The notes beneath the pieces were generated by a model. That model worked only from the letters and a program-made list of their open reading frames with translations, had not been told where the DNA came from and did no database searches. This document shows positions 6,779-13,046 of a DNA stretch of 48,498 bases, piece by piece. Where the stretch lies: positions 1 through 48,498 of IMG/VR virus record IMGVR_UViG_3300042010_000048; one strand, given 5' to 3'. How positions within the stretch are numbered: position 1 is the first letter of the stretch; the number at the start of each line of letters is the position of its first letter. A program made the translations under genes and the position numbers. Source of the DNA: a virus.

Positions 6779-7219
6779 ATGCCGATCTGGCTAACCGCGC
6801 TACCCTGGCGATTCCTCTCAGGTCTCGCGTGTGGGGCGTTCGTGGTTTTCCTTTGGCATGATGCGAGCGTGTCGAGGATTGAGCTGAAACAGGCTAAGGA
6901 GAAGGCGCAGGCTACACTAGAGCAGTCAATCGTTGTAACTCAAGCTGACGCGAAGGCCAGCAAGGAATTATTAGATGCAAAGGCTAAAACTGATCTGCTT
7001 GCTGGCGAGCTTGCTTCTGGTGCTAAGCGGCTGCGTATCGCGGCAACCTGTGTGCCAGTTGCCAGTGGTGCCAGAGTGGATGATGGAGGATTTGCCATCC
7101 TCAATCGAGTCGCTGAACAAAGTTATATCGCCCATCGAGAGCTTGTCCAGCGAAAAGACGCCCAAATAAAAGGCCTGCAAGAAATTATCAGCGGCCTACA
7201 AAACGGTTCGCGAAACTAA
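6779..7219 (+). CDS. Rz: Rz-like inner-membrane spanin
   Basis: 146 residues with an N-terminal membrane anchor (about residues 5-26, ALPWRFLSGLACGAFVVFLW) and a long helical periplasmic part rich in Ala, Lys and Gln. The shape is that of lambda Rz, which joins the inner membrane to the outer-membrane lipoprotein Rz1 and fuses the membranes at lysis. The Rz1 gene is nested inside it in another frame. The 3' end overlaps the convergent gene 7188-7727 by 32 bases. The ribosome-binding site is part of a palindrome. Confidence 0.85.
   Translation: MPIWLTALPWRFLSGLACGAFVVFLWHDASVSRIELKQAKEKAQATLEQSIVVTQADAKASKELLDAKAKTDLLAGELASGAKRLRIAATCVPVASGARVDDGGFAILNRVAEQSYIAHRELVQRKDAQIKGLQEIISGLQNGSRN
6975..7169 (+). 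CDS. Rz1: Rz1-like outer-membrane lipoprotein spanin, nested in Rz
   Basis: 64 residues in the +1 frame, wholly inside Rz. The N-terminus MQRLKLICLLASLLLVLSGC is a lipoprotein signal with the lipobox ending at Cys20. The mature part has several Pro residues (PVCQLPVVPEW), as usual for Rz1. The nested arrangement is that of lambda. It should sit on the inner face of the outer membrane and bind Rz. Confidence 0.85.
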   Translation: MQRLKLICLLASLLLVLSGCVSRQPVCQLPVVPEWMMEDLPSSIESLNKVISPIESLSSEKTPK

Positions 7220-7727
7220 TTTCTGTCTCCAGCCTGCATCTCTTTGACTGAAGACCCATGCCAGTCGGCAGATTGCTAGGTGCCTTCTTGAAATCAGTGT
7301 TTATACCGTGTCGCTTCATCCAGGCGCGGAATGGTGTCGAGTGGCAGTATCCAAGCATGGTCGCAACCTCGGTTACGGTATGCGTCCTCTTGGCTCGCTC
7401 AATCAAGTCACGAACTGATTCGCCTGTACGCGCCTCGTACTCCTTTGGAAGCGTTGGCTGCCGATCAAGCTTTGCCTTCGAAAGCTTCTGCCGGGTAACC
7501 TCTGTAATCGGCGCTCGGTTCTGATGCGCATTGCAGCTACCGAACTTCGGCCATTCCACCTTGAGATTGTGTCGCTGAAGATATGAGCGCAATCCTTTTG
7601 GATGTTTATATCCGAGAATCCTTGCTGTAGTCGCGCACGCATAGTTATCAGACGCAAATCCGCGAACCACTTCAATAAATGGCTGGCCGTATTCTGATTC
7701 TACCTCTGCAACAACTGATCTAGCCAC
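7188..7727 (-). CDS. Protein with two helix-turn-helix-like repeats, 179 aa
   Basis: Starts at a GTG with GGAGG six bases ahead. Two segments are related to each other: near residues 12-60 (GQPFIEVVRGFASDNYACAT, then ILGYKHPKGLRSYLQRHNL) and near residues 102-145 (GESVRDLIERAKRTHTVTEV, then MLGYCHSTPFRAWMKRHGI). Each looks like a DNA-binding helix-turn-helix. It sits in a cluster with another HTH protein and an HNH endonuclease, so it may be a regulator or part of a mobile endonuclease unit. The function is not established. Confidence 0.65.
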   Translation of the reverse strand: MARSVVAEVESEYGQPFIEVVRGFASDNYACATTARILGYKHPKGLRSYLQRHNLKVEWPKFGSCNAHQNRAPITEVTRQKLSKAKLDRQPTLPKEYEARTGESVRDLIERAKRTHTVTEVATMLGYCHSTPFRAWMKRHGINTDFKKAPSNLPTGMGLQSKRCRLETEISFANRFVGR

Positions 7728-7730
7728 GAT

Positions 7731-7943
7731 TTACCTCCAGGTTTCATAACTTGCAACTTTCTCAATGGTGCGAACTGATACATCAAATTTTTGGGATAAC
7801 GCCTTATTGCTGGCGATTGAATTGATCCTGGCTATTTCTGAAACCTTCCATTCTTTCAACTGACGGATCATCTCTGCGTCTTCCTCATTTAGCTTCGACG
7901 TGTGATGATTTCGGCCTCTGGATGGATTGATTGGTGCGGCCAT
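7731..7943 (-). CDS. Small helix-turn-helix protein, 70 aa
   Basis: Residues 18-66 (KLNEEDAEMIRQLKEWK, then NKALSQKFDVSVRTIEKVA) form a helix-turn-helix of the kind usually fused to HNH homing endonucleases (SxxTIxxI followed by W). Here it is a separate gene next to an HNH gene, so it may be a detached DNA-recognition domain. It ends three bases before the GTG of the next gene. Confidence 0.6.
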   Translation of the reverse strand: MAAPINPSRGRNHHTSKLNEEDAEMIRQLKEWKVSEIARINSIASNKALSQKFDVSVRTIEKVASYETWR

Positions 7944-7978
7944 TAGATTTGGATTCCTTGGCTTTCTGTTAGTGGATT

Positions 7979-8004
7979 GCCCCGTGGTTAGCGGGGCTTT
8001 GTTT
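7979..8004 (+). terminator. Rightward terminator
   Basis: The stem GCCCCG (7979-7984) pairs with CGGGGC (7992-7997) and is followed by TTTGTTT on the plus strand. The T-rich side lies on the plus strand, so it would stop transcripts that read from the lysis genes antisense into 7188-7943. On the minus strand it lacks a U run. Confidence 0.65.
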
Positions 8005-8012
8005 GGGAGATT

Positions 8013-8696
8013 CTATTTCTTCTTTTTCAGCTTGGCAAGCGGTTTAACCTTGCTCCAGAGATCTGGATGCTTGGCATTTTTGGTTAGGTTGCACCGGGGG
8101 CATAGAAGCTGGAGATTGTGAGGCCAGTTAGACCCGCCAAGCGCAATAGGCATGACGTGGTCTACGTGGTATTTCTTGTCGCCGGAAGACTCTAGAGCGT
8201 TACCGCAGCCGGTACACATTCCGAACTGAGACTCGAATAGCTTCTGTATGTCAGAGGCCGAAAAAGATCCTTCAGCGTTTCGTTCTGCGCATCTTCTCTT
8301 GTGAGATATAGCTCTTAGGGTGTCAGGATTTCGCTCATTCCAAGCCTTCACTGAGGCGCGGTGCGCCGGCTTGTTCTTTTCGTAATACCGGTTAGCCCTG
8401 GCGCTCATCTTCTCAGGATCTTGCGCCCAGTATCTGCGAGATCTTTCTGAATAAGCCTCTTTGTTTTCTAGGTAATACGCCTTTGCCCTTTCTGCTCTTG
8501 CTTCTTTATTTGCAGCCTCCCACTTGTCAACAGAAATTTTACGCTGAGCCTTATTGGCTTCATACCACTCGCGATTCTTTTTGTTTACGCATAGCTTGCA
8601 CGATCCGCGATACTCGTCTGTTTTACGAGATGATCTCGGGTCTTTATGGAATTCTGAGAAGGGTTTTTCTGTGTTGCAGGAGGCACAAACTTTCAT
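8013..8696 (-). CDS. HNH endonuclease with long repeat linker, 227 aa
   Basis: The N-terminus has two CxxC pairs (CASC, CKLC), a zinc finger. The middle is built of related units of about 17 residues (YYLENKEAYSERSRRYW, then YYEKNKPAHRASVKAW). The C-terminal 75 residues hold CTGC, YHVDHVMPIALGGSN, and NLQLLCPRCN, the complete beta-beta-alpha HNH fold with its zinc. Such free-standing genes are homing endonucleases. It interrupts the stretch between the HTH genes and SSB and ends in a Lys tail (LKKKK). No intron partner is seen. Confidence 0.9.
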   Translation of the reverse strand: MKVCASCNTEKPFSEFHKDPRSSRKTDEYRGSCKLCVNKKNREWYEANKAQRKISVDKWEAANKEARAERAKAYYLENKEAYSERSRRYWAQDPEKMSARANRYYEKNKPAHRASVKAWNERNPDTLRAISHKRRCAERNAEGSFSASDIQKLFESQFGMCTGCGNALESSGDKKYHVDHVMPIALGGSNWPHNLQLLCPRCNLTKNAKHPDLWSKVKPLAKLKKKK

Positions 8697-8702
8697 TGAT
8701 AC

Positions 8703-8796
8703 GCACTCATCATGTGGTCATCGGATGTATTCGGCAGGCGATGATGAGTCGCTTTTCGGGTGCCCCCTAGCCGAAATCCAATTATATCATGAGTGC
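8703..8796. repeat. Inverted repeat in the SSB-HNH gap
   Basis: GCACTCAT (8703-8710) faces ATGAGTGC (8789-8796), closing a 94-base element that fills the space between ssb and the HNH gene. On the minus strand it contains TATAAT (a -10 candidate just after the ssb stop) and a TTTCGG/CCGAAA stem. It may be a promoter and leader for the HNH gene, or the border of an inserted unit. Confidence 0.45.
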
Positions 8797-8805
8797 TTTT
8801 TTAGG

Positions 8806-9189
8806 CTAAAACGGGATCTCGGAATTATCGAAATCTTCTGCTGGCGCGGGAACTGGCTTGCTCTGCTGTGGCTTTGGAGAAGACCCGGAGCTATCGGATT
8901 TGCTGCCCACGAGATCGATTGTTCCTACGCGAACTTGCAAATATGTCTTTCCGTCGTTTTCACGAGTAGACAGCTCGCCAGACACCGCAACTCCCTGACC
9001 CTTTACGAGATAGTCAATCAGCTTCGACTCTGCCTGCTTGCCCCAAAGCGCACATGCGATCCAGATTGTCTGTGCCTTGTCGCCGTAACCAGCCTTGACC
9101 GCAACGCTGAAGTTCGCTACGGCTGTACCGCCAGCATTGTTAACCTTGACGTCTCCGCCGATATTGCCAGTGAATGCAAACAGGTTCAT
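8806..9189 (-). CDS. ssb: Single-stranded DNA-binding protein
   Basis: 127 residues: an OB-fold domain (MNLFAFTGNIGGDVKV, ANFSVAVKAG, IWIACALWGKQAE, YLVKGQGVAVSGEL, TYLQVRVGTIDLVG), a Ser/Gly/Pro-rich linker and the acidic tip DFDNSEIPF, the standard contact point for host repair and replication proteins. It coats single strands during replication and recombination. GAGG lies seven bases before the ATG, and the start overlaps the stop of the upstream gene. Confidence 0.95.
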   Translation of the reverse strand: MNLFAFTGNIGGDVKVNNAGGTAVANFSVAVKAGYGDKAQTIWIACALWGKQAESKLIDYLVKGQGVAVSGELSTRENDGKTYLQVRVGTIDLVGSKSDSSGSSPKPQQSKPVPAPAEDFDNSEIPF

Positions 9190-9758
9190 TGTGCCGCCTC
9201 TTGTGGATTAACGATTTGTGCTTTCTGTTCGTCGGTCAATTTACCAGATTGCTCAACGCGTGCAATGATTTTTTCTGGCGTTGCCTTGCCTTCTGCGATC
9301 AGTGCGAGCCATGCAGCCAGGTTGTCCGCGAATTTCTGCGCGTCGTAGTAGGCGACAGACAGCTTCTTGATCAGATGCGGCTTGCGAACACCACGACGAG
9401 CGCTGATCAGGGTTTCATAGTCGCCCTTGATATCGCCCAATGCCGCGACCTTGATGCCTCCAACCTCAACACCGCCATAGATGACAGTCGGATCTCCATA
9501 CAGAGTGATTGCCTTGCCGACCCACTGGCTAGACTTGTCACCCCAGCCATCAGGCTGAGCAATGCATTTCAGCATTCCCTTTGACGGCTTGTATGGCGTT
9601 GCTGGGCACTCAGCCAGATGAATGAATACGGGATGGTCTCGGTCGCCAGGAGTAACCTTTGACACTGTGAATGTTTGCGGTCCAGTTAAGAATGTTTCGT
9701 AATTGACTTGGTCCGACTTGGGCTTCGTTGCTGCACGGATATCCACATCTTCACTCAT
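9186..9758 (-). CDS. Recombination-module protein of unknown function, 190 aa
   Basis: It lies between the RecE-like exonuclease and SSB with four-base overlaps on both sides, the slot where many phages encode a strand-annealing protein. The middle (WVGKAITLYGDPTVIYGGVEVGG and IKVAALGDIKGDYET) looks like a beta barrel. From memory it resembles conserved hypothetical proteins that accompany this exonuclease type. A single-strand binding or annealing role is inference from position; I do not see a RecT, ERF or Red-beta motif. Confidence 0.7.
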   Translation of the reverse strand: MSEDVDIRAATKPKSDQVNYETFLTGPQTFTVSKVTPGDRDHPVFIHLAECPATPYKPSKGMLKCIAQPDGWGDKSSQWVGKAITLYGDPTVIYGGVEVGGIKVAALGDIKGDYETLISARRGVRKPHLIKKLSVAYYDAQKFADNLAAWLALIAEGKATPEKIIARVEQSGKLTDEQKAQIVNPQEAAQ

Positions 9759-10594
9759 TCTTCATCTCCAAAATCAATTTCTACTTCGTCGTTTTTCTCA
9801 AGCGCCCAAAACGGTAGCCCGATCAATTGTTCTTCTGAGGCGCCATCGTACCCTTCGTACACTCCGGTTTCAAGACAATTCGCGTAGGTATTTAGCGCAG
9901 CCCGATATTGAGTGCGGCCAATCTCAATCGACTCATCATCCAGCCGATAGCACATGACGTTATGCGGGGCTTTGCTCTCGCATGCAATAAAGCCAAAACC
10001 TCCAAGGCGCTGGCCAGTGGCCCAGTAATAAACATCCATGTAAAACGCAGCCTGGAACGCATAGCCGTACTTGGCAATCGCATTGCTAAACCCACGCGGA
10101 CTAGCGTCGGTCGTCGTCTTCAGATCCGGCGAGAACCCGCGATCTAGCAGGCGGTCGAATCGGCATCGAACGAGAATTCCTGTCTCTGGATCTTTGGCGT
10201 ATACCGAAAGCTCGTTGCGTCCTTGCTCCTGATACAGCCACTTGTTCGCGACTGGATTGGCTCGCACTGCCGACTGCATGGCGGTGATCTGGCTAGCATC
10301 AGCCGACACAAGCACGTTATCAGTACCATGTGACGCGCAGAGGGCCTTGTACTCTGTTGACCGACGATCTTTGCCAGAAGGTAACGTGACGTACTGCTTG
10401 GCGAACAACTCGGGCTCAAGGATGGCCGAGTGGGTTGCGCTTCCGGTGAACATGGCGGCGGTCTGCTTGAAGTCTCCGTATTTGAAGTGCGCCGGACTGA
10501 CTGCGATCTTCTTCAGGCCGGTGCAGCTAATGCCAGGGCCTGAGTGGTATGCAGCGTTTGATAGCTGGTCTGCTGTGTAGATTCCTGGTTTCAA
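9755..10594 (-). CDS. RecE-like PD-(D/E)XK exonuclease (DUF3799 type)
   Basis: 279 residues from a TTG at 10594, which has GGGAG eight bases ahead and overlaps the stop of the gene before it (TTGA). A TTG at 10609 is the longer option. The start (YTADQLSNAAYHSGPGISCT) and the segments FTGSATHSAILEPE, CRFDRLLDRGFSPDLKTTTD and YAFQAAFYMDVY match the RecE C-terminal nuclease family: Asp in RFDRL and SPDLKT plus the Lys form the metal-binding core. It would chew 5' ends of double-strand breaks for phage recombination together with its neighbours. Confidence 0.85.
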   Translation of the reverse strand: MKPGIYTADQLSNAAYHSGPGISCTGLKKIAVSPAHFKYGDFKQTAAMFTGSATHSAILEPELFAKQYVTLPSGKDRRSTEYKALCASHGTDNVLVSADASQITAMQSAVRANPVANKWLYQEQGRNELSVYAKDPETGILVRCRFDRLLDRGFSPDLKTTTDASPRGFSNAIAKYGYAFQAAFYMDVYYWATGQRLGGFGFIACESKAPHNVMCYRLDDESIEIGRTQYRAALNTYANCLETGVYEGYDGASEEQLIGLPFWALEKNDEVEIDFGDEE

Positions 10595-10716
10595 TTGCAC
10601 TTCTCCCAATACCGCGCCAATTTCATATACCGATCCCGCTTAGCTTTAGTAATCCGATGCCCAAACTTATCAGCCTCGCCGATGATTGCTGCCCAGAGTG
10701 CGTCGCGGTAGGTCAT
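10591..10716 (-). CDS. Hypothetical protein, 41 aa
   Basis: ATG at 10716 overlaps the stop of the ProQ-like gene, and its own stop overlaps the TTG start of the exonuclease. This chain of four-base overlaps is strong evidence that it is translated. The peptide is basic and helical (ALWAAIIGEADKFGHRITKA, KRDRYMKLARYWEKCN). Function unknown. Confidence 0.6.
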   Translation of the reverse strand: MTYRDALWAAIIGEADKFGHRITKAKRDRYMKLARYWEKCN

Positions 10717-11084
10717 GCCGCAACCCTCAACTTAGCCTGATAAACCGAAGCCTTCCGCGCCTTCTTAGCCTTTCGAAACGCCTTCAACTTGTCAATCGCC
10801 CGCTGCCGATGATCGTCAGAGACTGGACCGTATACCGAGCCGTCGAGGTTGTAGCGGAATGGCGTTGATGCCAGTGCGCGATGGTAGTTTGGACTAGCAA
10901 GCCATGAGTTCATAGCGGCTCTCTGGATTGCCAGCGGGATAGTCAGCACACCAGCACATCGCAGCTTTGCCAGTTGCAGCGTCGTGCCAATTGCCAGTGG
11001 CTTAGGCTGGTCGCGGTTGAATAGTTTCGGGAATGCGGATTGTAGGGCGGCGATTCCGAGGTTGACTTTTTGTTTGTGGTTCAT
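10713..11084 (-). CDS. ProQ/FinO-domain RNA chaperone
   Basis: 123 residues. The order of motifs fits ProQ/FinO: LQSAFPKLF (15-22), KPLAIGTTLQL (28-38), a helix, YHRALAS (67-73), RYNLDGSVYGPVS (77-89), then HRQRAIDKL and a basic tail (KAFRKAKKARKA). ProQ proteins bind structured RNAs and 3' hairpins and affect sRNA pairing and stability. Here it lies in the recombination operon, coupled to DUF551 upstream and a small ORF downstream. A role in protecting phage RNAs or in tapping host sRNA control is inference. Confidence 0.8.
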   Translation of the reverse strand: MNHKQKVNLGIAALQSAFPKLFNRDQPKPLAIGTTLQLAKLRCAGVLTIPLAIQRAAMNSWLASPNYHRALASTPFRYNLDGSVYGPVSDDHRQRAIDKLKAFRKAKKARKASVYQAKLRVAA

Positions 11085-11320
11085 GGCTGTGGCACCTGAT
11101 CAAGCGGCATCCAGTGAGTTACGGCATCCAAGCACTGCGAGCGAGTTTCGCCGATGATGTTCCAGTATTGGTTGCCATGCTGTGCAAGATAACCGGCACC
11201 GTACCAGTTCAAGCCTTCTTCTTCGTGCGCCATTGAATTCATCCAGCGGTCATTGTTAGCCAGTGCCACGATCTGATGCAGCTCAGGCATGCGGTCTTTG
11301 ATGCTAATCCAGTTGCTCAT
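11081..11320 (-). CDS. DUF551-family protein, 79 aa
   Basis: Start taken at the ATG at 11320; a TTG six bases upstream is possible. MSNWISIKDRMPELHQIVAL at the front and CLDAVTHWMPLDQVPQP at the end are the usual frame of DUF551 phage proteins (WISvxdrLPe ... VTHWMPLP). The family has no known function. It is the first gene of the recombination operon, just after a strong promoter. A second DUF551 gene is at 23647-23883. Confidence 0.8.
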   Translation of the reverse strand: MSNWISIKDRMPELHQIVALANNDRWMNSMAHEEEGLNWYGAGYLAQHGNQYWNIIGETRSQCLDAVTHWMPLDQVPQP

Positions 11321-11348
11321 TTTCAACCCATCCTATTTGTGTTCGCAG

Positions 11349-11377
11349 AGATTAGCCCGTCACTTTCCTCGCGTCAA
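11349..11377 (-). promoter_or_regulatory. Leftward promoter for the recombination operon
   Basis: Minus strand: TTGACG (11372-11377), 17-base spacer, TAATCT (11349-11354). It starts immediately after the T run of the terminator of the gene upstream, so terminator and promoter are back to back. Confidence 0.75.
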
Positions 11378-11380
11378 CAA

Positions 11381-11412
11381 AAAAGGCCGAATCTTTTTAG
11401 GATTCGGCCTTT
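11381..11412 (-). terminator. Terminator of gene 11431-11994
   Basis: Twelve-base perfect stem: AAAGGCCGAATC (11382-11393) with GATTCGGCCTTT (11401-11412), loop of seven. On the minus strand it ends in TTTTTTGTT. Gene 11431-11994 is thus its own transcription unit. Confidence 0.9.
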
Positions 11413-11430
11413 CTGTTTTCCGAAGAACGA

Positions 11431-11994
11431 TTAAGCGGCTTTCGGCTTCCGGATCTCTTTCGGAACCTTGGACTGGAAACGCATTACGAGCTTACGTAGG
11501 CGCTGCTCAAACTCGTCGCGGTCGTCGTCGTTCAGGTGTTCGATGACCACAATCGCGTCATGCCATAGGGCGCCGTTCATGTGGTTTCCGGCTTTGACTA
11601 GGACGCCTTTAAGCTCTGGGTCTTTAATAACCTCAGTAGGCTTGGTCAGCGCCTTACGCTTTTCAGCTACCGCGTCAACAATCTGGCGAACGCTTTTGAA
11701 TTCCTTGATATCCATCTTGTAGCCGAACGCTGCTCTGAATGCAGATGCGTACTGCTTGATAGCTCTAGGGGCTGGCGTCACATTGATGCCGACTGCCGGC
11801 CTACCTTGAACGCTATTCCAGCCGTTGTCCTCGTAGCCCTGTGCCAGCCATGGATCAAACTTCTCCAGGCTGTCTATGTTCTCGTCCTTGACTAACTGCA
11901 AAAACCCGCCTGCCACATCGTCCAGCTTATTTGCCTGATCGGCAATTTTCTTCAGTTCGATGCCTTGCTTGCTTGGGGTGGTAGTAGTAGTCAT
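11431..11994 (-). CDS. Hypothetical protein in its own transcription unit, 187 aa
   Basis: Single gene between the central control region and a strong terminator, with GAGG nine bases before the ATG. Mostly helical and charged: an N-terminal part (ELKKIADQANKLDDVAGGFL), a middle with a Pro-rich turn (NVTPAPRAIKQYASAFRAAFGYKM) and a basic C-terminus (KLVMRFQSKVPKEIRKPKAA). I do not recognise the family. Being the only leftward gene of the divergent control region, it could be an early regulator or host-takeover protein; that is inference. Confidence 0.7.
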   Translation of the reverse strand: MTTTTTPSKQGIELKKIADQANKLDDVAGGFLQLVKDENIDSLEKFDPWLAQGYEDNGWNSVQGRPAVGINVTPAPRAIKQYASAFRAAFGYKMDIKEFKSVRQIVDAVAEKRKALTKPTEVIKDPELKGVLVKAGNHMNGALWHDAIVVIEHLNDDDRDEFEQRLRKLVMRFQSKVPKEIRKPKAA

Positions 11995-12044
11995 GATCGT
12001 TGCCTCGTAATAGTCAAAAGCTTCCTATGCTGTAATCCTCAGGA

Positions 12045-12075
12045 CAGGGGGCGCCGCTAGTGGCGTTTGCCCCTG
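12045..12075. repeat. GC-rich inverted repeat in the leader of 11431-11994
   Basis: CAGGGGGC (12045-12052) pairs with GCCCCTG (12069-12075), and CGCC (12052-12055) with GGCG (12062-12065). Transcribed leftward it would form a stable hairpin about 50-80 bases before the ATG of the 187-residue gene. There is no U run, so a leader structure or operator is likelier than a terminator. Confidence 0.5.
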
Positions 12076-12141
12076 CCTGTTTGTAAGGCTAGCTGACCCA
12101 TGGCCGGCGTCAAAGACGAATTAGGAATAAGCGGGCTACGT

Positions 12142-12147
12142 TTTATA
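12142..12147 (-). promoter_or_regulatory. Leftward -10 of the divergent control region
   Basis: Minus strand TATAAA at 12142-12147; its -35 position is covered by the palindrome at 12165-12178, 17 bases upstream. No consensus -35 is seen. Confidence 0.4.
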
Positions 12148-12164
12148 GCTATCAAAATCTAAGT

Positions 12165-12178
12165 GTTCTCCGGAGAAT
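12165..12178. promoter_or_regulatory. Palindrome copy 2 (TTCTCCGGAGAA), central operator
   Basis: GTTCTCCGGAGAAT lies 17 bases from the leftward -10 (TATAAA, ending at 12147) and 16 bases from the rightward -10 (TATGCT, from 12195). It therefore occupies the -35 position of both divergent promoters. A dimeric regulator bound here could switch both at once. Confidence 0.65.
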
Positions 12179-12191
12179 TGATTTTAGTTTG

Positions 12192-12200
12192 TGGTATGCT
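12192..12200 (+). promoter_or_regulatory. Rightward extended -10 of the divergent control region
   Basis: TGGTATGCT (TGn plus TATGCT), 35 bases before the start of the small HTH gene. The palindrome at 12165-12178 covers the -35 position. Confidence 0.5.
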
Positions 12201-12234
12201 TTGTCACCTCAAACCATTACATGAGTAACAAAGC

Positions 12235-12405
12235 ATGATGACGCTGGTCCAGATCAGAGAAGCCCTAAAGGACAAAAACCTGGCCTACGTAGCCAGAGAG
12301 ATAGGCATGACGCGACAGAAGCTGTGGGCCATTGCGAAGGGTGAGACAGCCAATCCAAGCATGATGACGGCAGAGAAAATCAGCGAATATCTGGAGCGCA
12401 AATGA
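12235..12405 (+). CDS. Small helix-turn-helix protein, 56 aa
   Basis: Begins MMTLVQIREALKDKNLAYVA and continues REIGMTRQKLWAIAKGETAN, then TAEKISEYLERK. This is a compact Cro/XRE-type helix-turn-helix (alanine in helix 2, TRQKLWAIAKG as recognition helix region). It is the first rightward gene after the operator at 12165 and its stop overlaps the next start (ATGA). It is a natural candidate for the protein that binds the TTCTCCGGAGAA palindromes, but that link is inference. An alternative start is the ATG at 12238. Confidence 0.7.
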   Translation: MMTLVQIREALKDKNLAYVAREIGMTRQKLWAIAKGETANPSMMTAEKISEYLERK

Positions 12406-13046
12406 TCAAGCCAATCCTAACTGACTATGGCGACTATCGATTCCGCAGCCGACTTGAAGCTCGATGGGCTTTATTCTTTGACCGCGTCGGTATTGCCTGG
12501 GACTACGAGCCAGAAGGATTTTCTCTGCCGGTTAACGGTAGATACCTTCCCGACTTCTGGCTTCCTGAAAGCGCCTGCTATGTTGAGATCAAGCCATTCC
12601 TTAAGCCCGATCCATCGGAGACATCCAAATGCAAGGAGCTAAGTCAGGATCACAGTGTCCTATTGATCTGCGGAGATCCTCTTGAACACAGAGCAATGAC
12701 CTATGAGAACGGCGATAGATCTGGAGCTTTTGCCCGTAACGCCATGTCAGATTGGCCGATGGTTAAGTTCTCTCCGAGAATGAGCGAAATAGCCTTGGTC
12801 GAATTTGGCTCCTATACGTCAACAAGAAATGCAGCTCGCGACGCAAGGAAGGCAAAATTCGAGCATGGAGAGACACCAAAGGCAAAAGCTCGGTTTTCTC
12901 GACCAGCAACCGAAAGTTCACCGCAAAATAAAGACCCTAAAACTCAGGCTTTTATTGCCGGTGTAGAAGAACTAAAAGCTAGCGGGCACACAACGCTTTC
13001 GGCAATCAAAATTATGATGACTAGGCCACAAGGGGAATCCAAGTAA
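12402..13046 (+). CDS. PD-(D/E)XK nuclease-like protein, 214 aa
   Basis: The N-terminal 65 residues carry RFRSRLEARWALFFD (Glu19), YEPEGFSL, RYLPDFWLP (Asp51) and VEIKP (Glu62, Lys64), the E-PD-ExK core of a family of phage endonucleases. The C-terminal part is basic and disordered-looking (KAKARFSRPATESS). It is coupled to the HTH gene upstream and the initiator downstream by overlaps. Roles in host DNA breakdown or in processing replication intermediates are both possible. Confidence 0.75.
   Translation: MIKPILTDYGDYRFRSRLEARWALFFDRVGIAWDYEPEGFSLPVNGRYLPDFWLPESACYVEIKPFLKPDPSETSKCKELSQDHSVLLICGDPLEHRAMTYENGDRSGAFARNAMSDWPMVKFSPRMSEIALVEFGSYTSTRNAARDARKAKFEHGETPKAKARFSRPATESSPQNKDPKTQAFIAGVEELKASGHTTLSAIKIMMTRPQGESK

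Noticed and set aside
8554-9348. 264-codon plus-strand ORF.
   Set aside because: Antisense to ssb and the HNH gene, which have clear family motifs; composition is that of a shadow frame.
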